DNA from: Hydrogeniiclostridium mannosilyticum | GTDB taxonomy: Bacteria; Bacillota; Clostridia; Oscillospirales; Acutalibacteraceae | Assembly: GCF_003268275.1 (NCBI RefSeq) | Contig: NZ_QLYR01000003.1 | Span: forward strand, 62,001-126,000 | Direction: 5' to 3' | DNA: 64,000 nucleotides | Part shown: positions 42,913 through 54,241 of the stretch, one piece after another | Layout: every line of letters starts with the position of its first letter | How positions within the stretch are numbered: position 1 is the stretch's first letter | Made by a program: the position numbers and the translations under genes | Notes under the pieces: generated by a model | Told to the model about the DNA's origin: nothing | Databases searched by the model: none | What the model saw: the letters and a program-made list of their open reading frames with translations, nothing else

Positions 42913-43671
42913 CTAACGGGCTTTGGCTGCCGACTTTTTCGCTACAAACAAAAGCCGCTCGCTCTCTGCTGCCGGCGCCTGAAAGGTTAGGTCTGCATAG
43001 AGCCCTTCAACCATAAGTCCTGCGCTCTGCAGAAAACCGCAAATAGTCTCCGTTGGATAGGCCCGTTCATAAAAATGTTCAGAAGACCGGCTGTAAGCGC
43101 CATCCGGCCGCTTTGTAAAAAAGTCAAGGGAAATTGCGACGCGGTCCGTCCTCTTTTCCAGCGCATTCTGCCAAACACAGAAAACTTCCCCTGTGTCGTA
43201 CACAAAGGTGTTGTCTGCCAAAATTACCCGATGCTTATACACCGTGTTACAGTCGAAAATAAAATATCCTCCGGGGTTCAGGAACAGTGAAACCCGCTCA
43301 AAAGCCGCTCGCCAGTCCTTTTCAAGCGTTAGGTGGTTAATGCTGTCCATGGCACAAAAAACCGTATCTACGGTGCCGTAAAGGTCCAGGCTCTGCATCT
43401 TCTGCCGCAGAAATAAAATAGAGAGCTCCTCGCCAGCCGCCTTTTGCTGAGCCTCCGCCAACATCTCTGCTGAGGCATCCACACCATAAATATCCATTCC
43501 CCGTTTTGCCAGTTCCACGGTCAGGCTGCCGGTACCACAGGCTAAATCAAGCACCAGGCCGGCATCGTGCCCGTGCTTTTTCAGCACAGCGCATAAATAA
43601 CCGGCCCGCTCCTGATAATCTACCGCATGCATTAAACGGTCATAATACCGAGCAAAAACAGTATAGCTCAT
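42913..43671 (-). CDS. SAM-dependent methyltransferase
   Basis: 252 residues of class I Rossmann fold: motif I LVLDLACGTGSLTVELAKRG, acidic D80-region VDASAEML, motif IV DTVFCAMDSINHL. Substrate unknown; the family near hslO and yerC in Clostridia is often annotated as ubiquinone/menaquinone-like but without evidence. It overlaps the yerC stop by 4 bp, so coupling is likely. Confidence 0.85.
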   Translation of the reverse strand: MSYTVFARYYDRLMHAVDYQERAGYLCAVLKKHGHDAGLVLDLACGTGSLTVELAKRGMDIYGVDASAEMLAEAQQKAAGEELSILFLRQKMQSLDLYGTVDTVFCAMDSINHLTLEKDWRAAFERVSLFLNPGGYFIFDCNTVYKHRVILADNTFVYDTGEVFCVWQNALEKRTDRVAISLDFFTKRPDGAYSRSSEHFYERAYPTETICGFLQSAGLMVEGLYADLTFQAPAAESERLLFVAKKSAAKAR

Positions 43672-43979
43672 TTTTCCGGTTCCTTCACTTTTTGCTCATC
43701 TAAACGGTTAAAAACCAGTTCATAGCCGTCGCAGCCATAATTGAGCGAACGATTTACGCGGCTGATCGTCGCCGTTGATGCACCGGTATGCGAAACAATG
43801 TCGCTATAGACCCGTTTGGTGCTCAGCATGTGGGCCACCAAAATGCGCTGCGCCATTGCCTTAATTTCCGGAACCGTACAGAGATCCTCAAAAAAATTAT
43901 AACACTCTTCCACTGTCTGCAAGGAAAGAATTGCTTGAAACAAAAAGTCAACACTGTCGTCCTTAATTTTTGAATTCAT
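43668..43979 (-). CDS. yerC: TrpR-like regulator YerC
   Basis: 103 residues from the ATG at 43979 (AAGGGG upstream; the GTG three codons earlier is less likely). TrpR/YerC/YecD family helix-turn-helix (SDIVSHTGASTATISRVNRSLNYG). Small conserved Firmicutes regulator with unclear targets. Confidence 0.9.
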   Translation of the reverse strand: MNSKIKDDSVDFLFQAILSLQTVEECYNFFEDLCTVPEIKAMAQRILVAHMLSTKRVYSDIVSHTGASTATISRVNRSLNYGCDGYELVFNRLDEQKVKEPEK

Positions 43980-44052
43980 ACCTCTCACCCCTTAAATTTA
44001 GTGCAATAAAATTTTATCACACAAAAGTGGAAAAGTAAAGTATACAAGGCGC

Positions 44053-44658
44053 CTAAGAGGAAGCGGACGCTCCACTCTCTTCGCAGCAACGTTCAATATG
44101 GTCTTTCAATGCTTCAATCCCTTCGCCGGTTAAAGAAGAAACCGCCTGCAGCGGAACATCGTCAATCTCGGCAAAAAGCTCACGATTGCCCGCCAGGCGT
44201 TCCTCCCGCTGTGTTTTATTGAGCTTGTCGCTTTTGGTCGCGGCAATCACAAAGGGCAGCTCCTGGTCTAAAAGATATTGAATCATATGTAGATCATCGC
44301 GCGTCGGTTCATGGCGCAGATCAATGATCTGCACCACACACGCGATTTTACGGTCCGCGCCGAGATACCCTTCTACAAGTTCCGCCCATCGCTGCTTTTC
44401 TGCTGCCGAAACCTTAGCATAGCCGTAGCCCGGCAGGTCCACCAAACGGCATTCAGGCAAGCGGTAAAAGTTTATAGTACCCGTTTTACCCGGCTTTGCA
44501 CTGACACGCGCCAGCGCTTTTCTGTTGAGCAGCTTGTTAATGAGGGAGCTCTTCCCCACATTGGACCGGCCTGAAAATACAATTTCCGGAAGATCAGATG
44601 CTGGCAGCTGATGAAAGCGGCCCGCGCAAAATTCAAAGGCTGCATTTTGAAAATTCAT
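44053..44658 (-). CDS. engB: Ribosome-assembly GTPase EngB (YsxC)
   Basis: 201 residues from the ATG at 44658 (GAGG 9 nt upstream). Single GTPase domain acting in 50S maturation: P-loop [14 protein letters not shown], switch LVDLPGYGYAKVS, TKSDKLNK. It starts 12 bp after the lon stop, so the two are coupled. Confidence 0.96.
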   Translation of the reverse strand: MNFQNAAFEFCAGRFHQLPASDLPEIVFSGRSNVGKSSLINKLLNRKALARVSAKPGKTGTINFYRLPECRLVDLPGYGYAKVSAAEKQRWAELVEGYLGADRKIACVVQIIDLRHEPTRDDLHMIQYLLDQELPFVIAATKSDKLNKTQREERLAGNRELFAEIDDVPLQAVSSLTGEGIEALKDHIERCCEESGASASS

Positions 44659-44669
44659 GGTTTCCGTCC

Positions 44670-47084
44670 TCACTGGTAAATGGTCGAAAGCCGGGCGGCC
44701 TTTCCCTCTGTTTCAAGCAGCGGTGTGGAGGCCAGCGCCTCTGCCGCTGGCTCCGGCTGTTTGGCCAGGGCTTCTTGCAGCACCTGATCAATTCGTTCTA
44801 CCGGAACAAATTGAATATGTGCCTTTACCACATCCTCCACCTCATAGAGGTCTGAAACGTTATCCGCCGGAATTAATACTTTCTTCACCCCGGCCCGGTA
44901 AGCGGCCATGGTTTTTTCCTTCAGGCCGCCTATTGGCAGCACGCGGCCCAGCAGAGTGATCTCTCCCGTCATTGCCACATCATGGCGTACGGGGATATTG
45001 CACAAAGCCGAAGTGATGGCGGTAGCCATGGCAATGCCCGCCGAAGGGCCGTCCTTAGGAATCGCTCCCTCCGGCGCATGGATATGAATATCATATTTAC
45101 AGTAAAAATCGTGGCTGATGCCAAGCTTTGCCGCACGAGTGCGGATGCAAGTGATCGCCGTGCGCGCAGATTCCTTCATCACATCGCCCAAAGAGCCCGT
45201 CAGTTCTATTTTTCCGGTCCCCTCCATAACAGCTACCTCAATAGGTAAAATTTCACCGCCTACGCTTGTCCAGGCAAGGCCATTGACCAGGCCGACCTCG
45301 TCCGTCTTAGTCAGCCTGTCGCGTTTAAAGCGCTTAGGCCCCAGAAGCTCCTCCAGTTTTTTCGCGGTGACAGTTATTTTCTGATCCGGGTTTTCCAGAA
45401 CTATTCTTGCGCATTTCCGGCAGAGCGAGGCCAGTTGACGCTCCAGGTTCCGAACGCCGGCTTCGCTGGTATAGCTGTCAATCAGTTCATGCATCGCCGC
45501 CGGGACAATCTTCAGGCTCTTTGCCGGGATTCCGTTTTTGCGCAGCTGTTTTGGCAGCAGGTGGCGGGTTGCTATCTGATACTTTTCCTCGTGAGTATAG
45601 CTGCCGAGGGTAATCACATCCATTCGATCCAGCAGCGGCGCGGGAATCGCGCCGTAATCATTCGCCGTGGTAATGAACATGACCTTGCTCAGGTCAAAAG
45701 GCATGTCGATATAATGGTCATAGAACGTGCCATTCTGCTCCGAATCCAGTACCTCAAGCAGTGCGGAGGAAGGATCCCCCTGGTAACTGGCACCCAGCTT
45801 ATCAATTTCATCCAATAAAACCAATGGGTTCTTTACTCCGGCTTGCTTTAAGGCGTTGATGATTCTACCCGGCATGGAGCCGATATACGTCTTGCGGTGG
45901 CCGACAATATCGGATTCATCCCGTACGCCGCCGAGTGAAACACGCACATAAACCCGCCCAATTGCCTCTGCAATAGAATGGGCAATAGAGGTCTTACCAA
46001 CGCCCGGGGGACCCACCAGGCAGATAATCTGACCATTCAGCTCCGGTGAAAGCTTGCGCACTGCCAGTGTTTCTAAAATACGCTCCTTTACCTTTTCCAG
46101 CCCGTAATGGTCACGGTCCAACACCCGCTGCGCCTTTTTCAGGTCGATGTGTTCTTTGCTCTCACTATTCCACGGCAACCCGAGGCAAGTGTCCAGATAA
46201 GAAACAATAACGCTTGCCTCGTGGGAGGCAAAGGGCATTTTGGCCAACCGGTCACATTCTTTTAAAAGCTTGTCCCGCTGCAGCTCCGGCAAACCGAGCT
46301 TCAATATCTTCGCCCGGTAGGTATCTGCCTCCTCGTGAGGATTATCCTCATCCCCCAGCTCGGCGGCAATGGCCCGCATTTGCTCCCGCAGGAAATATTC
46401 GCGCTGGCCCTGGTCAATATGTTCCTTCGCCTTCTCATTGATTTCATTTTCAATGGAGAGGATATTCATCTCATTTTCAAGCTGTGAACTGAGCAGCTTC
46501 AACCGCTTCACCGGATGCAGCTCCTGAAGGACTGCCTGCTTTTTCTCAAAACCCAGCATAAGGTTACTGGTAATAAAATCCGCCAAATCGCCGCAGTTCT
46601 TGCGCTTCATCACGCCCAGCAGAATGTCCGGCGGAACCTTGGCAAATTTCTGTACATAGACATCAAATAAATCCTGGACATGGCGAATTAAAGCCTCTGT
46701 CCGCGGACTTTCCTTATAAGGCTCATCCTGTACCGCTTCAACCTCAAAAGTAAAAAACGGAGAGGACTGCTTGGTTTTCAAAATTTTTGCCCTGTACAGG
46801 CCCTCCGCGTAAAGGCGTACTCCCTCTTCGGAATACCGCACAACCTGCTTTACCTTGGCGACTACGCCCATGGTATAAAGCTGCTGCTCCGCCGGCTCAT
46901 TATCGCCCAAATCCTTTTGTGCAACCAGAAAAATGCGCTGGTCGGCCTCCATAGCCTCTGCCAGTGCCAAAATAGACTTTTTACGCCCAACATCAAACTG
47001 GATCATCATTTCCGGAAAGATGACGAGGCCGCGCAGCGCAAGCGCCGGCAATACTAAAGTCTCGTTCTTTTCTCCGATATCCAT
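44670..47084 (-). CDS. lon: ATP-dependent protease Lon
   Basis: 804 residues. N-terminal LON substrate domain (1-200), coiled-coil linker, AAA+ module (Walker [10 protein letters not shown], Walker [10 protein letters not shown]), and a serine-lysine protease domain with [12 protein letters not shown] (catalytic Ser) and [17 protein letters not shown] (catalytic Lys). Degrades damaged and regulatory proteins. Part of the tig-clpP-clpX-lon-engB block. Confidence 0.97.
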   Translation of the reverse strand: MDIGEKNETLVLPALALRGLVIFPEMMIQFDVGRKKSILALAEAMEADQRIFLVAQKDLGDNEPAEQQLYTMGVVAKVKQVVRYSEEGVRLYAEGLYRAKILKTKQSSPFFTFEVEAVQDEPYKESPRTEALIRHVQDLFDVYVQKFAKVPPDILLGVMKRKNCGDLADFITSNLMLGFEKKQAVLQELHPVKRLKLLSSQLENEMNILSIENEINEKAKEHIDQGQREYFLREQMRAIAAELGDEDNPHEEADTYRAKILKLGLPELQRDKLLKECDRLAKMPFASHEASVIVSYLDTCLGLPWNSESKEHIDLKKAQRVLDRDHYGLEKVKERILETLAVRKLSPELNGQIICLVGPPGVGKTSIAHSIAEAIGRVYVRVSLGGVRDESDIVGHRKTYIGSMPGRIINALKQAGVKNPLVLLDEIDKLGASYQGDPSSALLEVLDSEQNGTFYDHYIDMPFDLSKVMFITTANDYGAIPAPLLDRMDVITLGSYTHEEKYQIATRHLLPKQLRKNGIPAKSLKIVPAAMHELIDSYTSEAGVRNLERQLASLCRKCARIVLENPDQKITVTAKKLEELLGPKRFKRDRLTKTDEVGLVNGLAWTSVGGEILPIEVAVMEGTGKIELTGSLGDVMKESARTAITCIRTRAAKLGISHDFYCKYDIHIHAPEGAIPKDGPSAGIAMATAITSALCNIPVRHDVAMTGEITLLGRVLPIGGLKEKTMAAYRAGVKKVLIPADNVSDLYEVEDVVKAHIQFVPVERIDQVLQEALAKQPEPAAEALASTPLLETEGKAARLSTIYQ

Positions 47085-47175
47085 TTTTTGAAACCTCCTA
47101 TTAACAAAAATGGCCGCTACAGAAGGGCCAGCTCATTCTGCCAACCTACCTGCAACAGCCAATGTCCGCGACTGC

Positions 47176-48498
47176 TTACGAAGCAGAATCCTTCCGCCCG
47201 CGCTTTTTAGGAGCCGTTATTTTAATCTTTACCGGCTTCCTGTTTTGGTCGTACTCAATTTCAGGGCTCGCGCCGTTCTCCACAGTGTCCTTGGTCACCG
47301 TTACCTTATCGATGGTATAATCAGAAGGGATCTCATACATGAATTTTGTAAGGATCTCCTCCATGATGGCGCGCAAGCCTCTTGCTCCTGTCTGGCGCTC
47401 AATAGTCTTTTTAGCGACCGCCTTCAAGGCATCCGGGGTAAACTCCAGGTCTACCTTATCCAACTCAAACAGTTTTTTGTACTGCCGCAGCAAAGAATTT
47501 TTCGGCTCGGTCAAAATTCGCACCAAGGACTCCTCGTCCAGCCCGTTCAGCGCTGCAATCACCGGCATACGCCCGACCAGCTCCGGAATCAGCCCGAATT
47601 TAACCAGGTCGTGCGGGGTAACCTCCTGCATCCAGGCAATTGCATCCAGCTCCGCTTTCGACTTCACCTCCGCGCCAAACCCAAGACCAGAGGGGGCCGT
47701 CCGCTTTTCAACTATCTTATTCAGCCCATCAAATGCGCCTCCGCAGATGAAGAGGATATTGGTAGTGTCGATTTGCAGAAATTCCTGCTGCGGATGTTTG
47801 CGTCCGCCCTGCGGTGGAACATTGGAAACCGTGCCCTCCAAAATTTTCAGCAGCGCCTGCTGAACGCCCTCGCCGCTGACATCGCGTGTAATGGATGGAT
47901 TTTCCGATTTTCGGGCGATTTTATCGATCTCATCCACATAGATAATTCCTTGCTCGGCCTTTTCAATATCAAAGTCGGCGGCCTGAATTAAGCGAAGCAG
48001 AATATTCTCCACATCCTCGCCCACATAACCAGCTTCTGTCAATGTCGTTGCATCTGCAATGGCAAGCGGAACATCCAGAATTTTAGCGAGGGTCTGCACC
48101 AAAAAGGTTTTACCCACACCCGTCGGGCCGAGTAAGAGCACGTTGCTCTTTGTCAGCTCTATATCATCGTTGGCGCTGCCGAAATAAATGCGCTTATAGT
48201 GGTTGTAAACCGCCACTGAAAGCGCAACCTTGGCATCGTCCTGCCCGATTACATACTCATCCAGCTGTGCCTTAATCTCCTGCGGCTTGGGCAGAACAGC
48301 ATTGACATTTTCCTCGTAGGAGGTTCTGCGGTTTGCCAGGTTTTTCTCATCCTCTAAAATGGACATGCACAGCTCGATGCACTCATCGCAGATATAAACA
48401 CCAGGCCCCGCAATCAAACGGCGCGCCTCACTCTGCGGTTTGCCGCAGAATGAGCAGCTCACCCCTCTGCCATCCTTTACTTCGTCATTGTTGGACAT
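47176..48498 (-). CDS. clpX: ClpXP ATPase subunit
   Basis: 440 residues. N-terminal zinc-binding domain (C15, C18, C37, C40), AAA+ domain with GPTGVGKTF, the ClpP-binding loop residues near GLGFGAEV, and an [14 protein letters not shown] sensor region. Unfolds substrates and feeds them to ClpP, whose gene is directly upstream. Confidence 0.97.
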   Translation of the reverse strand: MSNNDEVKDGRGVSCSFCGKPQSEARRLIAGPGVYICDECIELCMSILEDEKNLANRRTSYEENVNAVLPKPQEIKAQLDEYVIGQDDAKVALSVAVYNHYKRIYFGSANDDIELTKSNVLLLGPTGVGKTFLVQTLAKILDVPLAIADATTLTEAGYVGEDVENILLRLIQAADFDIEKAEQGIIYVDEIDKIARKSENPSITRDVSGEGVQQALLKILEGTVSNVPPQGGRKHPQQEFLQIDTTNILFICGGAFDGLNKIVEKRTAPSGLGFGAEVKSKAELDAIAWMQEVTPHDLVKFGLIPELVGRMPVIAALNGLDEESLVRILTEPKNSLLRQYKKLFELDKVDLEFTPDALKAVAKKTIERQTGARGLRAIMEEILTKFMYEIPSDYTIDKVTVTKDTVENGASPEIEYDQNRKPVKIKITAPKKRGRKDSAS

Positions 48499-48562
48499 GA
48501 ACTATTGTCACCTACCTATTTTATCGAGGCCTCCAGCCAATGCTCCTTTAAAAGCCGCCGGA

Positions 48563-49162
48563 TCACCGTCTATCAATCACCTTGTCAACAAGGCCATATT
48601 CCATAGCCTGCTGAGCCGTCATAAAATTATCGCGCTCCGTGTCCTGAGCAATTACCTCGTAGGGCTGACCGGTACGTTCCGCCAAAATCGTGTTAAGTCT
48701 TTTCTTGGTCGCCTGAATATGGCCTGCGTGAATCATAATATCTGTCGCCTGGCCCTGTGCGCCGCCGCTGGGCTGATGGATCATAATATCGCTGTTCGGC
48801 AGGGCAAAACGCTTCCCCTTTGCGCCGGCCGCCAGTAAAAACGCGCCCATACTAGCCGCCATACCCATACAGATGGTGGAAACGTCGCACTTAATATACT
48901 GCATTGTGTCATAGATTGCCATGCCCGAGGTTACCGAGCCCCCCGGGCTGTTAATGTAGAGGCTGATATCCTTGGCGGGGTCCTGCCCCTCCAAGTATAA
49001 AAGCTGCGCAACAATCACGCTGGCCATGCCGTCCTCTACCTCACCGGTCAACATAATGATCCGGTCGTTTAACAGGCGTGAAAAAATATCATAGGAACGT
49101 TCGCCACGGTTGGTCTGTTCAATTACATATGGCACTAAGCTGCTCATTTCATCGCCGTCCAT
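48563..49162 (-). CDS. clpP: ClpP protease subunit
   Basis: 199 residues. Catalytic triad S104 (GMAASMGAF), H129 (MIHQPSGG), D178 (DTERDNF). Two ATGs are near: the first (49162) has GGAGA only 1-2 nt before it, and a later one at 49147 gives [11 protein letters not shown], the usual family start, but with long spacing. Processing removes the N-terminus either way. Confidence 0.95.
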   Translation of the reverse strand: MDGDEMSSLVPYVIEQTNRGERSYDIFSRLLNDRIIMLTGEVEDGMASVIVAQLLYLEGQDPAKDISLYINSPGGSVTSGMAIYDTMQYIKCDVSTICMGMAASMGAFLLAAGAKGKRFALPNSDIMIHQPSGGAQGQATDIMIHAGHIQATKKRLNTILAERTGQPYEVIAQDTERDNFMTAQQAMEYGLVDKVIDRR

Positions 49163-49240
49163 TCTCCACGCGTAATAGGAAAAGTTGCCGTTTCGCGTGG
49201 GAAACGGCAGCTTTTTAAGGATTGACTACTGATGTAAATT

Positions 49241-50533
49241 TTATTCAGCCTTTTCCGTAATCTCTGCAGAATCTCTCACAAGATCAATCGCCTTCTTGAC
49301 GCAGACATCCTTGGCAAGCTCTTCCTTAGAGATCAATTCCTTAATCTTGTCGGCTTCCATCTCATAGTTTTTCGCCAGCGTTTGGTATTCTTCCTCAAGA
49401 TCATCATCATTCGGCACAATATTTTCCAGCTTGGCAATCTTTTCCAGCGCCAAGCGGGTTTTAACCTGACGTTCAGCCTGCGGACGCATGGAGGCACGCA
49501 TGGCTTCCTGATCCATCCCGGTATATTTCATATAGGTCTCCATGTTTAGGCCCTGGGACTGGAGACGGTAGGCAAAATCACGCAAATCCTCATTGATCTT
49601 ATTATTGAACATCGCCTCCGGGATATCTCCTTCAACCAGTTCAACCAGCTTATCGATCAGCTTATTCTCCAAATCATCCTTGGACTTCCGCTCGGCAGTC
49701 TCTGTCAGCTTGGTACGGATATCCTCCTTATAGCTGTCCAATGTATCAAAGTCGCTGACGTCCTTAACAAAGTCGTCGTCCAGCTCCGGCAGCTCCTTAA
49801 CCTTGATTTCATGGAGCTTTACCTTGAATACAGCTTCCTTGCCGGCCAGCTCTGCCGCCTGGTAATCCTCGGGGAAGGTCACGGTAACATCGAACTCGTC
49901 TCCAGACTGATGACCAACAATCTGCTCCTCAAAACCCGGGATAAACTGACCGGAGCCTAGCGTCAGGCTGAAGTTTTCACCCTTGCCGCCCTCAAACGCC
50001 GTACCGTCCACAAAGCCCTCAAAATCAATAACCGTGATATCGCCGTTTTCAGCACTGCGGTCTTCTACCGTCACCATTCTGGAGTTGCGGTCCTGAACCT
50101 TCTTGACCTCTTCCATCACATCGTCGTCCGTAATGGTTTTAACGGCCTTTTCCACCGCGATGCCCTTATAGTTCTCAATGGATATTTCCGGCTTGGTCGT
50201 AACGGTTACCTTAAAGACAAGACCGTCCTTCCCCGCGGAAACGAGGTCGAAATCGATTTTATCTTCAATCATGTCAATGCTGGCTTCTTTTACCGCCTCC
50301 TCGAGAGCTGCGGGATAAAGCGCATTAATTGCATCCTCATAAAAGACCTGGTCACCGTAATACTTTTCAATAAAAGCACGCGGGGCCTTTCCCTTACGGA
50401 AGCCGGGAACCATGATTTTCTTGCTTTGCTTATGGTATGCATCGTTCAATGCCTTCTCAAAAACATCCCCGGCAATTTCAATTTCCAGCTGGCAGCGGTT
50501 TTTCTCCACCTGGTTGCTTGATTTTAAACTCAT
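49241..50533 (-). CDS. tig: Trigger factor
   Basis: A 430-residue ribosome-bound chaperone. Ribosome-binding motif in VPGFRKGKAPRAFIEKYYG, a central FKBP-type prolyl isomerase domain (residues ~150-245), and the C-terminal substrate-cradling helices. AGGAGG precedes the ATG. It leads the clp/lon block. Confidence 0.96.
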   Translation of the reverse strand: MSLKSSNQVEKNRCQLEIEIAGDVFEKALNDAYHKQSKKIMVPGFRKGKAPRAFIEKYYGDQVFYEDAINALYPAALEEAVKEASIDMIEDKIDFDLVSAGKDGLVFKVTVTTKPEISIENYKGIAVEKAVKTITDDDVMEEVKKVQDRNSRMVTVEDRSAENGDITVIDFEGFVDGTAFEGGKGENFSLTLGSGQFIPGFEEQIVGHQSGDEFDVTVTFPEDYQAAELAGKEAVFKVKLHEIKVKELPELDDDFVKDVSDFDTLDSYKEDIRTKLTETAERKSKDDLENKLIDKLVELVEGDIPEAMFNNKINEDLRDFAYRLQSQGLNMETYMKYTGMDQEAMRASMRPQAERQVKTRLALEKIAKLENIVPNDDDLEEEYQTLAKNYEMEADKIKELISKEELAKDVCVKKAIDLVRDSAEITEKAE

Positions 50534-50629
50534 TCTTTATTTCCTCCTGCTAAATCGCATATTATCTTTTGCATTATAGCATAATGCTTCCAAATATTCC
50601 ATATCTACAAGTAAATATTTAAAATTTAT

Positions 50630-51319
50630 TCATCTCACCAAAACCGGTGTGAATTTTACATAGTCACAGGAAACCAAAACCATTTTAATGCCGTCGTACT
50701 CCCCGGTCACCGCCCGCCTTGCGGCCTGGGCGCCATGGATATGGCCAAAATAGCAGGTGTCAATCTGCCGTTGCTTCAGAACCGTCAAAATTTCCCGGCA
50801 CTCTGCTCCGTCATAAACCGGCGGATAATGGAGGAACACCACCGGCCGGAGTCCCAGCCGCTCCGCCTCATCCAGCGAAGCATTCAACCGCCCAACCTCG
50901 CGGTTGACGATCTTAAGGTCCTCCTCCGTCTCTGCATTATAAAGCCAGCCGCGCGTTCCGCAGACCGCTATATCACCCACAGCCACCGCGTTATTATGAA
51001 TAAAACGGATGGAATAAAAGCCGTGCCGCTGCAGAAACTCCTCCAGCTTTTTGCGTGTGCTCCACCAATAGTCATGGTTCCCCTTCAAGATGAGCTTTTC
51101 CCCCGGAAGGGCATGGAGAAAAGTAAAATCCGCCGCCGCATCTTCCAGCTTCATCGCCCACGAAATGTCCCCCGCTATAACCACCGTATCACCGTCTGAA
51201 ACAAGCCGCCGCCAGTTTGCCTCCAGGCGATCCACATAATTTTTCCAGCCTGGAAACACATCCATTGGCTTATCCGTTCCCAACGACAGATGCAGATCTG
51301 CGATTGTAAACAACGCCAT
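50630..51319 (-). CDS. Metallophosphoesterase
   Basis: About 229 residues from the ATG at 51319. Calcineurin-like motifs are ADLHL, GDISW, KGNHDYWW, FLHYPP and FGHIHG. The N-terminal extension in the longer frame overlaps thrC and is not needed. Similar YkuE-like proteins are widespread, with unknown substrates. Its start lies next to the thrC stop (TGAACATG), suggesting coupling. Confidence 0.88.
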   Translation of the reverse strand: MALFTIADLHLSLGTDKPMDVFPGWKNYVDRLEANWRRLVSDGDTVVIAGDISWAMKLEDAAADFTFLHALPGEKLILKGNHDYWWSTRKKLEEFLQRHGFYSIRFIHNNAVAVGDIAVCGTRGWLYNAETEEDLKIVNREVGRLNASLDEAERLGLRPVVFLHYPPVYDGAECREILTVLKQRQIDTCYFGHIHGAQAARRAVTGEYDGIKMVLVSCDYVKFTPVLVR

Positions 51320-51321
51320 GT

Positions 51322-52833
51322 TCAGCGCACCGAATCCAAAACGGCGGCGCTCAGCCCTTCCTTGGCGCACACCTGGTCAAAACGGAGAGGTTTCTGCTCC
51401 AGCTCTGCAATCGGCGCTGGAATAGGCGTGCCCGTGTATGCAGAAAGCGTCTGAACCTGCTCAAATTCATCCGCTGGGAGCGCTTCCTTTCCCTCCAATA
51501 GGGCGCCGAGCACACTGGAAGCAAACTTATACGGGCTCGCGGTGGAGGCAATAATGGCCGGCGTCGTCCGGTCCCCGGTCGCCGCCGCGTACTGCTGATA
51601 AACATTGACCGCCACAGCCGTGTGCGGGTCGCACAGATAATTTTCCACCTGGTAAAGCTCCCGGATAGTCCGCTGGGTCTCTGCGTCATCGCAGAAGCCT
51701 GCGAAGAACAGACGGTTCAGCTCCGATCTGACCGCTTCGTCCACCTGGTAGCGTCCACGCTTTGCCAACGATTCCATCCAAGCGGCAACACGCTCCGCAT
51801 TGCTATCCGTCAGGCTGTAGAGCAGACGCTCCAGGTTGCTGGAAATCAGGATATCCATGGAAGGGGAAATTGTGGTGTGGAAGGGACGGTTCCGGTCATA
51901 GATACCGGTGCGCAGAAAGTCCGTCAGCACATTGTTGGCATTGGACGCACAGATCAGCTTATTTACCGGCAAGCCCATCTTCATTGCATAGTAGGCCGCC
52001 AGAATATTGCCAAAATTCCCGGTAGGAACTACAATATTGACCTTTTCACCCTCATAGTCCATCTCACCGCTGGTCATCAGGTCGCAGTAAGCGGAGAAAT
52101 AATAGACAATCTGCGGCACCAAGCGGCCCCAGTTGATGGAATTCGCGCTTGAGAACACATAACCAGCCTCGGCGAGCTGAGCTTTTACCGATTCATCCGC
52201 GAAGATCTTCTTGACGCCGCTCTGGGCATCATCAAAATTTCCTTCAATCGCACAAACGGCAACATTGTCCCCTTCCTGCGTCCGCATCTGCCGCTCCTGC
52301 ATAGCGCTGACGCCATCCTTGGGGTAAAACACCTGCACACGGGTGCCTGCCACATCCCTAAACCCTTCCAGCGCAGCCTTTCCCGTGTCGCCGGAGGTAG
52401 CCACCAAGATCAGCGCCTTTTTATCCAGCTGTACCTTCTGCATGGACTTGGTCAGAAGATGAGGCAGAATTTGCAGGGCCATGTCCTTAAAGGCACAGGT
52501 CGGCCCGTGCCAAAGCTCTAGCAGGTACATATTGAGGTCTCCGTTCTGCTCCAGAGAGAGGGGCGCGGGGCGGTTACCGTCAAAACGTCCCGTCTCATAG
52601 GCGCTGTGAACACATTCACACAGCTCCTGCCGCGTGAAATCTTCCAGAAAATCACCCAGGATTTTCTCAGCGCGCTCGGCATAAGTACCGTGCGCCAAGG
52701 CGGTAAGGTCTTTATAAGTGTAAACAGGCAGCCGCTCTGGCACAAACAGGCCCCCGTCTCTGCTGATACCCTGTACAATGGCCTGCGCCGATGTTACCGC
52801 CACCGAATTGTCCCTCGTCGATTTATAATGCAA
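51322..52833 (-). CDS. thrC: Threonine synthase
   Basis: About 503 residues. Converts O-phosphohomoserine to threonine using PLP; the Schiff-base lysine lies in HGPTCAFKDMALQ. The best start is TTG at 52833 (AGGGGG 8 nt upstream, giving MHYKSTRD); an earlier TTG at 52839 is too close. No T-box or other leader was recognised upstream, and no other thr gene is near. Confidence 0.94.
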   Translation of the reverse strand: MHYKSTRDNSVAVTSAQAIVQGISRDGGLFVPERLPVYTYKDLTALAHGTYAERAEKILGDFLEDFTRQELCECVHSAYETGRFDGNRPAPLSLEQNGDLNMYLLELWHGPTCAFKDMALQILPHLLTKSMQKVQLDKKALILVATSGDTGKAALEGFRDVAGTRVQVFYPKDGVSAMQERQMRTQEGDNVAVCAIEGNFDDAQSGVKKIFADESVKAQLAEAGYVFSSANSINWGRLVPQIVYYFSAYCDLMTSGEMDYEGEKVNIVVPTGNFGNILAAYYAMKMGLPVNKLICASNANNVLTDFLRTGIYDRNRPFHTTISPSMDILISSNLERLLYSLTDSNAERVAAWMESLAKRGRYQVDEAVRSELNRLFFAGFCDDAETQRTIRELYQVENYLCDPHTAVAVNVYQQYAAATGDRTTPAIIASTASPYKFASSVLGALLEGKEALPADEFEQVQTLSAYTGTPIPAPIAELEQKPLRFDQVCAKEGLSAAVLDSVR

Positions 52834-52926
52834 GATCAATTCCCCCTAAATACATCATGCTTTTTACAGCCCTTTCTGCGAGCGACAGCCGCCGAAGGGC
52901 AGGATTCCTAAATTTATTTTAGTATA

Positions 52927-53871
52927 TTAAAGCGCCTCTGTCAAAGTTTTTGCAAAGAAAGCGTATGCATTGTTAAAAAAGATGTCCTCTACCAGCTGCT
53001 GCGGGTAGCCGTGGCGCAGAAACACTTCCGCCAGGGTAGGAACCGATTCGATGCCGGTGAGGCCCTCCGGAAGATCCGTACCGTCAAAATCACAGCCCAT
53101 CGCCAATATTTTTTCTCCGCCCAAGGAGAGGAAATGATCTGCATGCCTCAGAACATCTGCAACGGCTGCTTTTCCATCCTGCCGAAGGAAAAATGGCACA
53201 AAGTTTAGACCAACCAGGCCTCCGCGGTCCCGAATGACCTTAAACTGTTCATCCGTAAGATTCCGTTTGTGGCCGCACACGGCCCGTGAAAGCGAATGCG
53301 TGGCTATAAACGGCTTCTCCGTATGTTCCGCAACCGATTCAAACAGCGCGTCGCTCGCATGTGAAACATCGGCCACTATACCAAGGTGTTCCATCTCCTC
53401 AACCAGTTGTATGCCGAAGTTGCTCAAGCCCATTGGATGCTCAACCAGCGCGCCGTCGCCGATTTCATTCGGCCCGTTCCATGTAAGGGTAATGGCTTTT
53501 ACACCGCAGTCCCGAAGATGGTAAAGGCGGCTGATGTCACCGCCTACAACCGAACCCCCTTCAACCGTTAGTAATGCGCCGCAACAATTCCCCCGCCGGG
53601 CTTGTTCCAGGTCTGAATGTGTGCGCACCTGAAAAAGAACACCTGGATGCGCCTGAATTTCACGCTGTAGCGCCGCATAGGCGCCGTCGAAAATCTCCAT
53701 CGCCTCAGCCCCGCGCACTTCATCTCGAATCCAGACCGCAAAGGCCTGAACCCAGGAGCTGCCGGACACTCCTCGCTTCAAGGAGATGTTCATCTCCTGA
53801 TTATCGTAAAGAGACTGGCGCTCCTCATAGCATCTCAAAATCGTATCACAGTGCAAATCAAAATAATTCAA
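52927..53871 (-). CDS. Membrane dipeptidase (peptidase M19)
   Basis: About 314 residues from a TTG at 53871 (AAAGGGG 8 nt upstream), right after the yraN stop. Zinc ligands of the renal-dipeptidase family: FDLHCDT, the bridging Glu in LTVEGG, ADVSHAS, IATHSL. Hydrolyses dipeptides, often with D-residues. No signal peptide. Confidence 0.92.
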   Translation of the reverse strand: MNYFDLHCDTILRCYEERQSLYDNQEMNISLKRGVSGSSWVQAFAVWIRDEVRGAEAMEIFDGAYAALQREIQAHPGVLFQVRTHSDLEQARRGNCCGALLTVEGGSVVGGDISRLYHLRDCGVKAITLTWNGPNEIGDGALVEHPMGLSNFGIQLVEEMEHLGIVADVSHASDALFESVAEHTEKPFIATHSLSRAVCGHKRNLTDEQFKVIRDRGGLVGLNFVPFFLRQDGKAAVADVLRHADHFLSLGGEKILAMGCDFDGTDLPEGLTGIESVPTLAEVFLRHGYPQQLVEDIFFNNAYAFFAKTLTEAL

Positions 53872-53872
53872 C

Positions 53873-54241
53873 TCAAAAACCCCTTTCCCCAAACGCGTTC
53901 TCCAAATAATCTATAGACTTAATATAGGGGGGATTTCCCGCCGTTATGACTGCGGCTACATCAAACCGCGGCTGCAGCAGCACCGGATTGGCCTGCAGGT
54001 ACAGCCGGGCCGTCTGAATCAGCCGCCTTTGCTTTTTCACTGTTACCGCTTCCAGGGGGGACACCAGATGCCGCTCTGCCCTGGTTTTAACCTCAACAAA
54101 TAAAATATAGTAGTCATCCGCAGCGATGATGTCGACTTCTCCGTACCGGCTGTGATAATTCCGGCATAATACGCGGAAGCCGCGGCGCTGAAGCCATTCG
54201 GAAACCCCATCCTCACCCAAGGAGCCTATGCTGCTATTCAT
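53873..54241 (-). CDS. YraN/UPF0102 endonuclease-fold protein
   Basis: 122 residues. Restriction-endonuclease-like core with [22 protein letters not shown] and FVEVKTR motifs. Function unresolved; it follows rnhB with an 8 bp overlap, the standard context. Confidence 0.93.
   Translation of the reverse strand: MNSSIGSLGEDGVSEWLQRRGFRVLCRNYHSRYGEVDIIAADDYYILFVEVKTRAERHLVSPLEAVTVKKQRRLIQTARLYLQANPVLLQPRFDVAAVITAGNPPYIKSIDYLENAFGERGF

Noticed and set aside
47110-47991. 293-codon plus-strand frame opposite clpX
   Set aside because: Shadow of clpX; no family similarity and no ribosome site.
52834-52926. T-box or threonine attenuator before thrC
   Set aside because: The interval is short and lacks the T-box sequence and a terminator.
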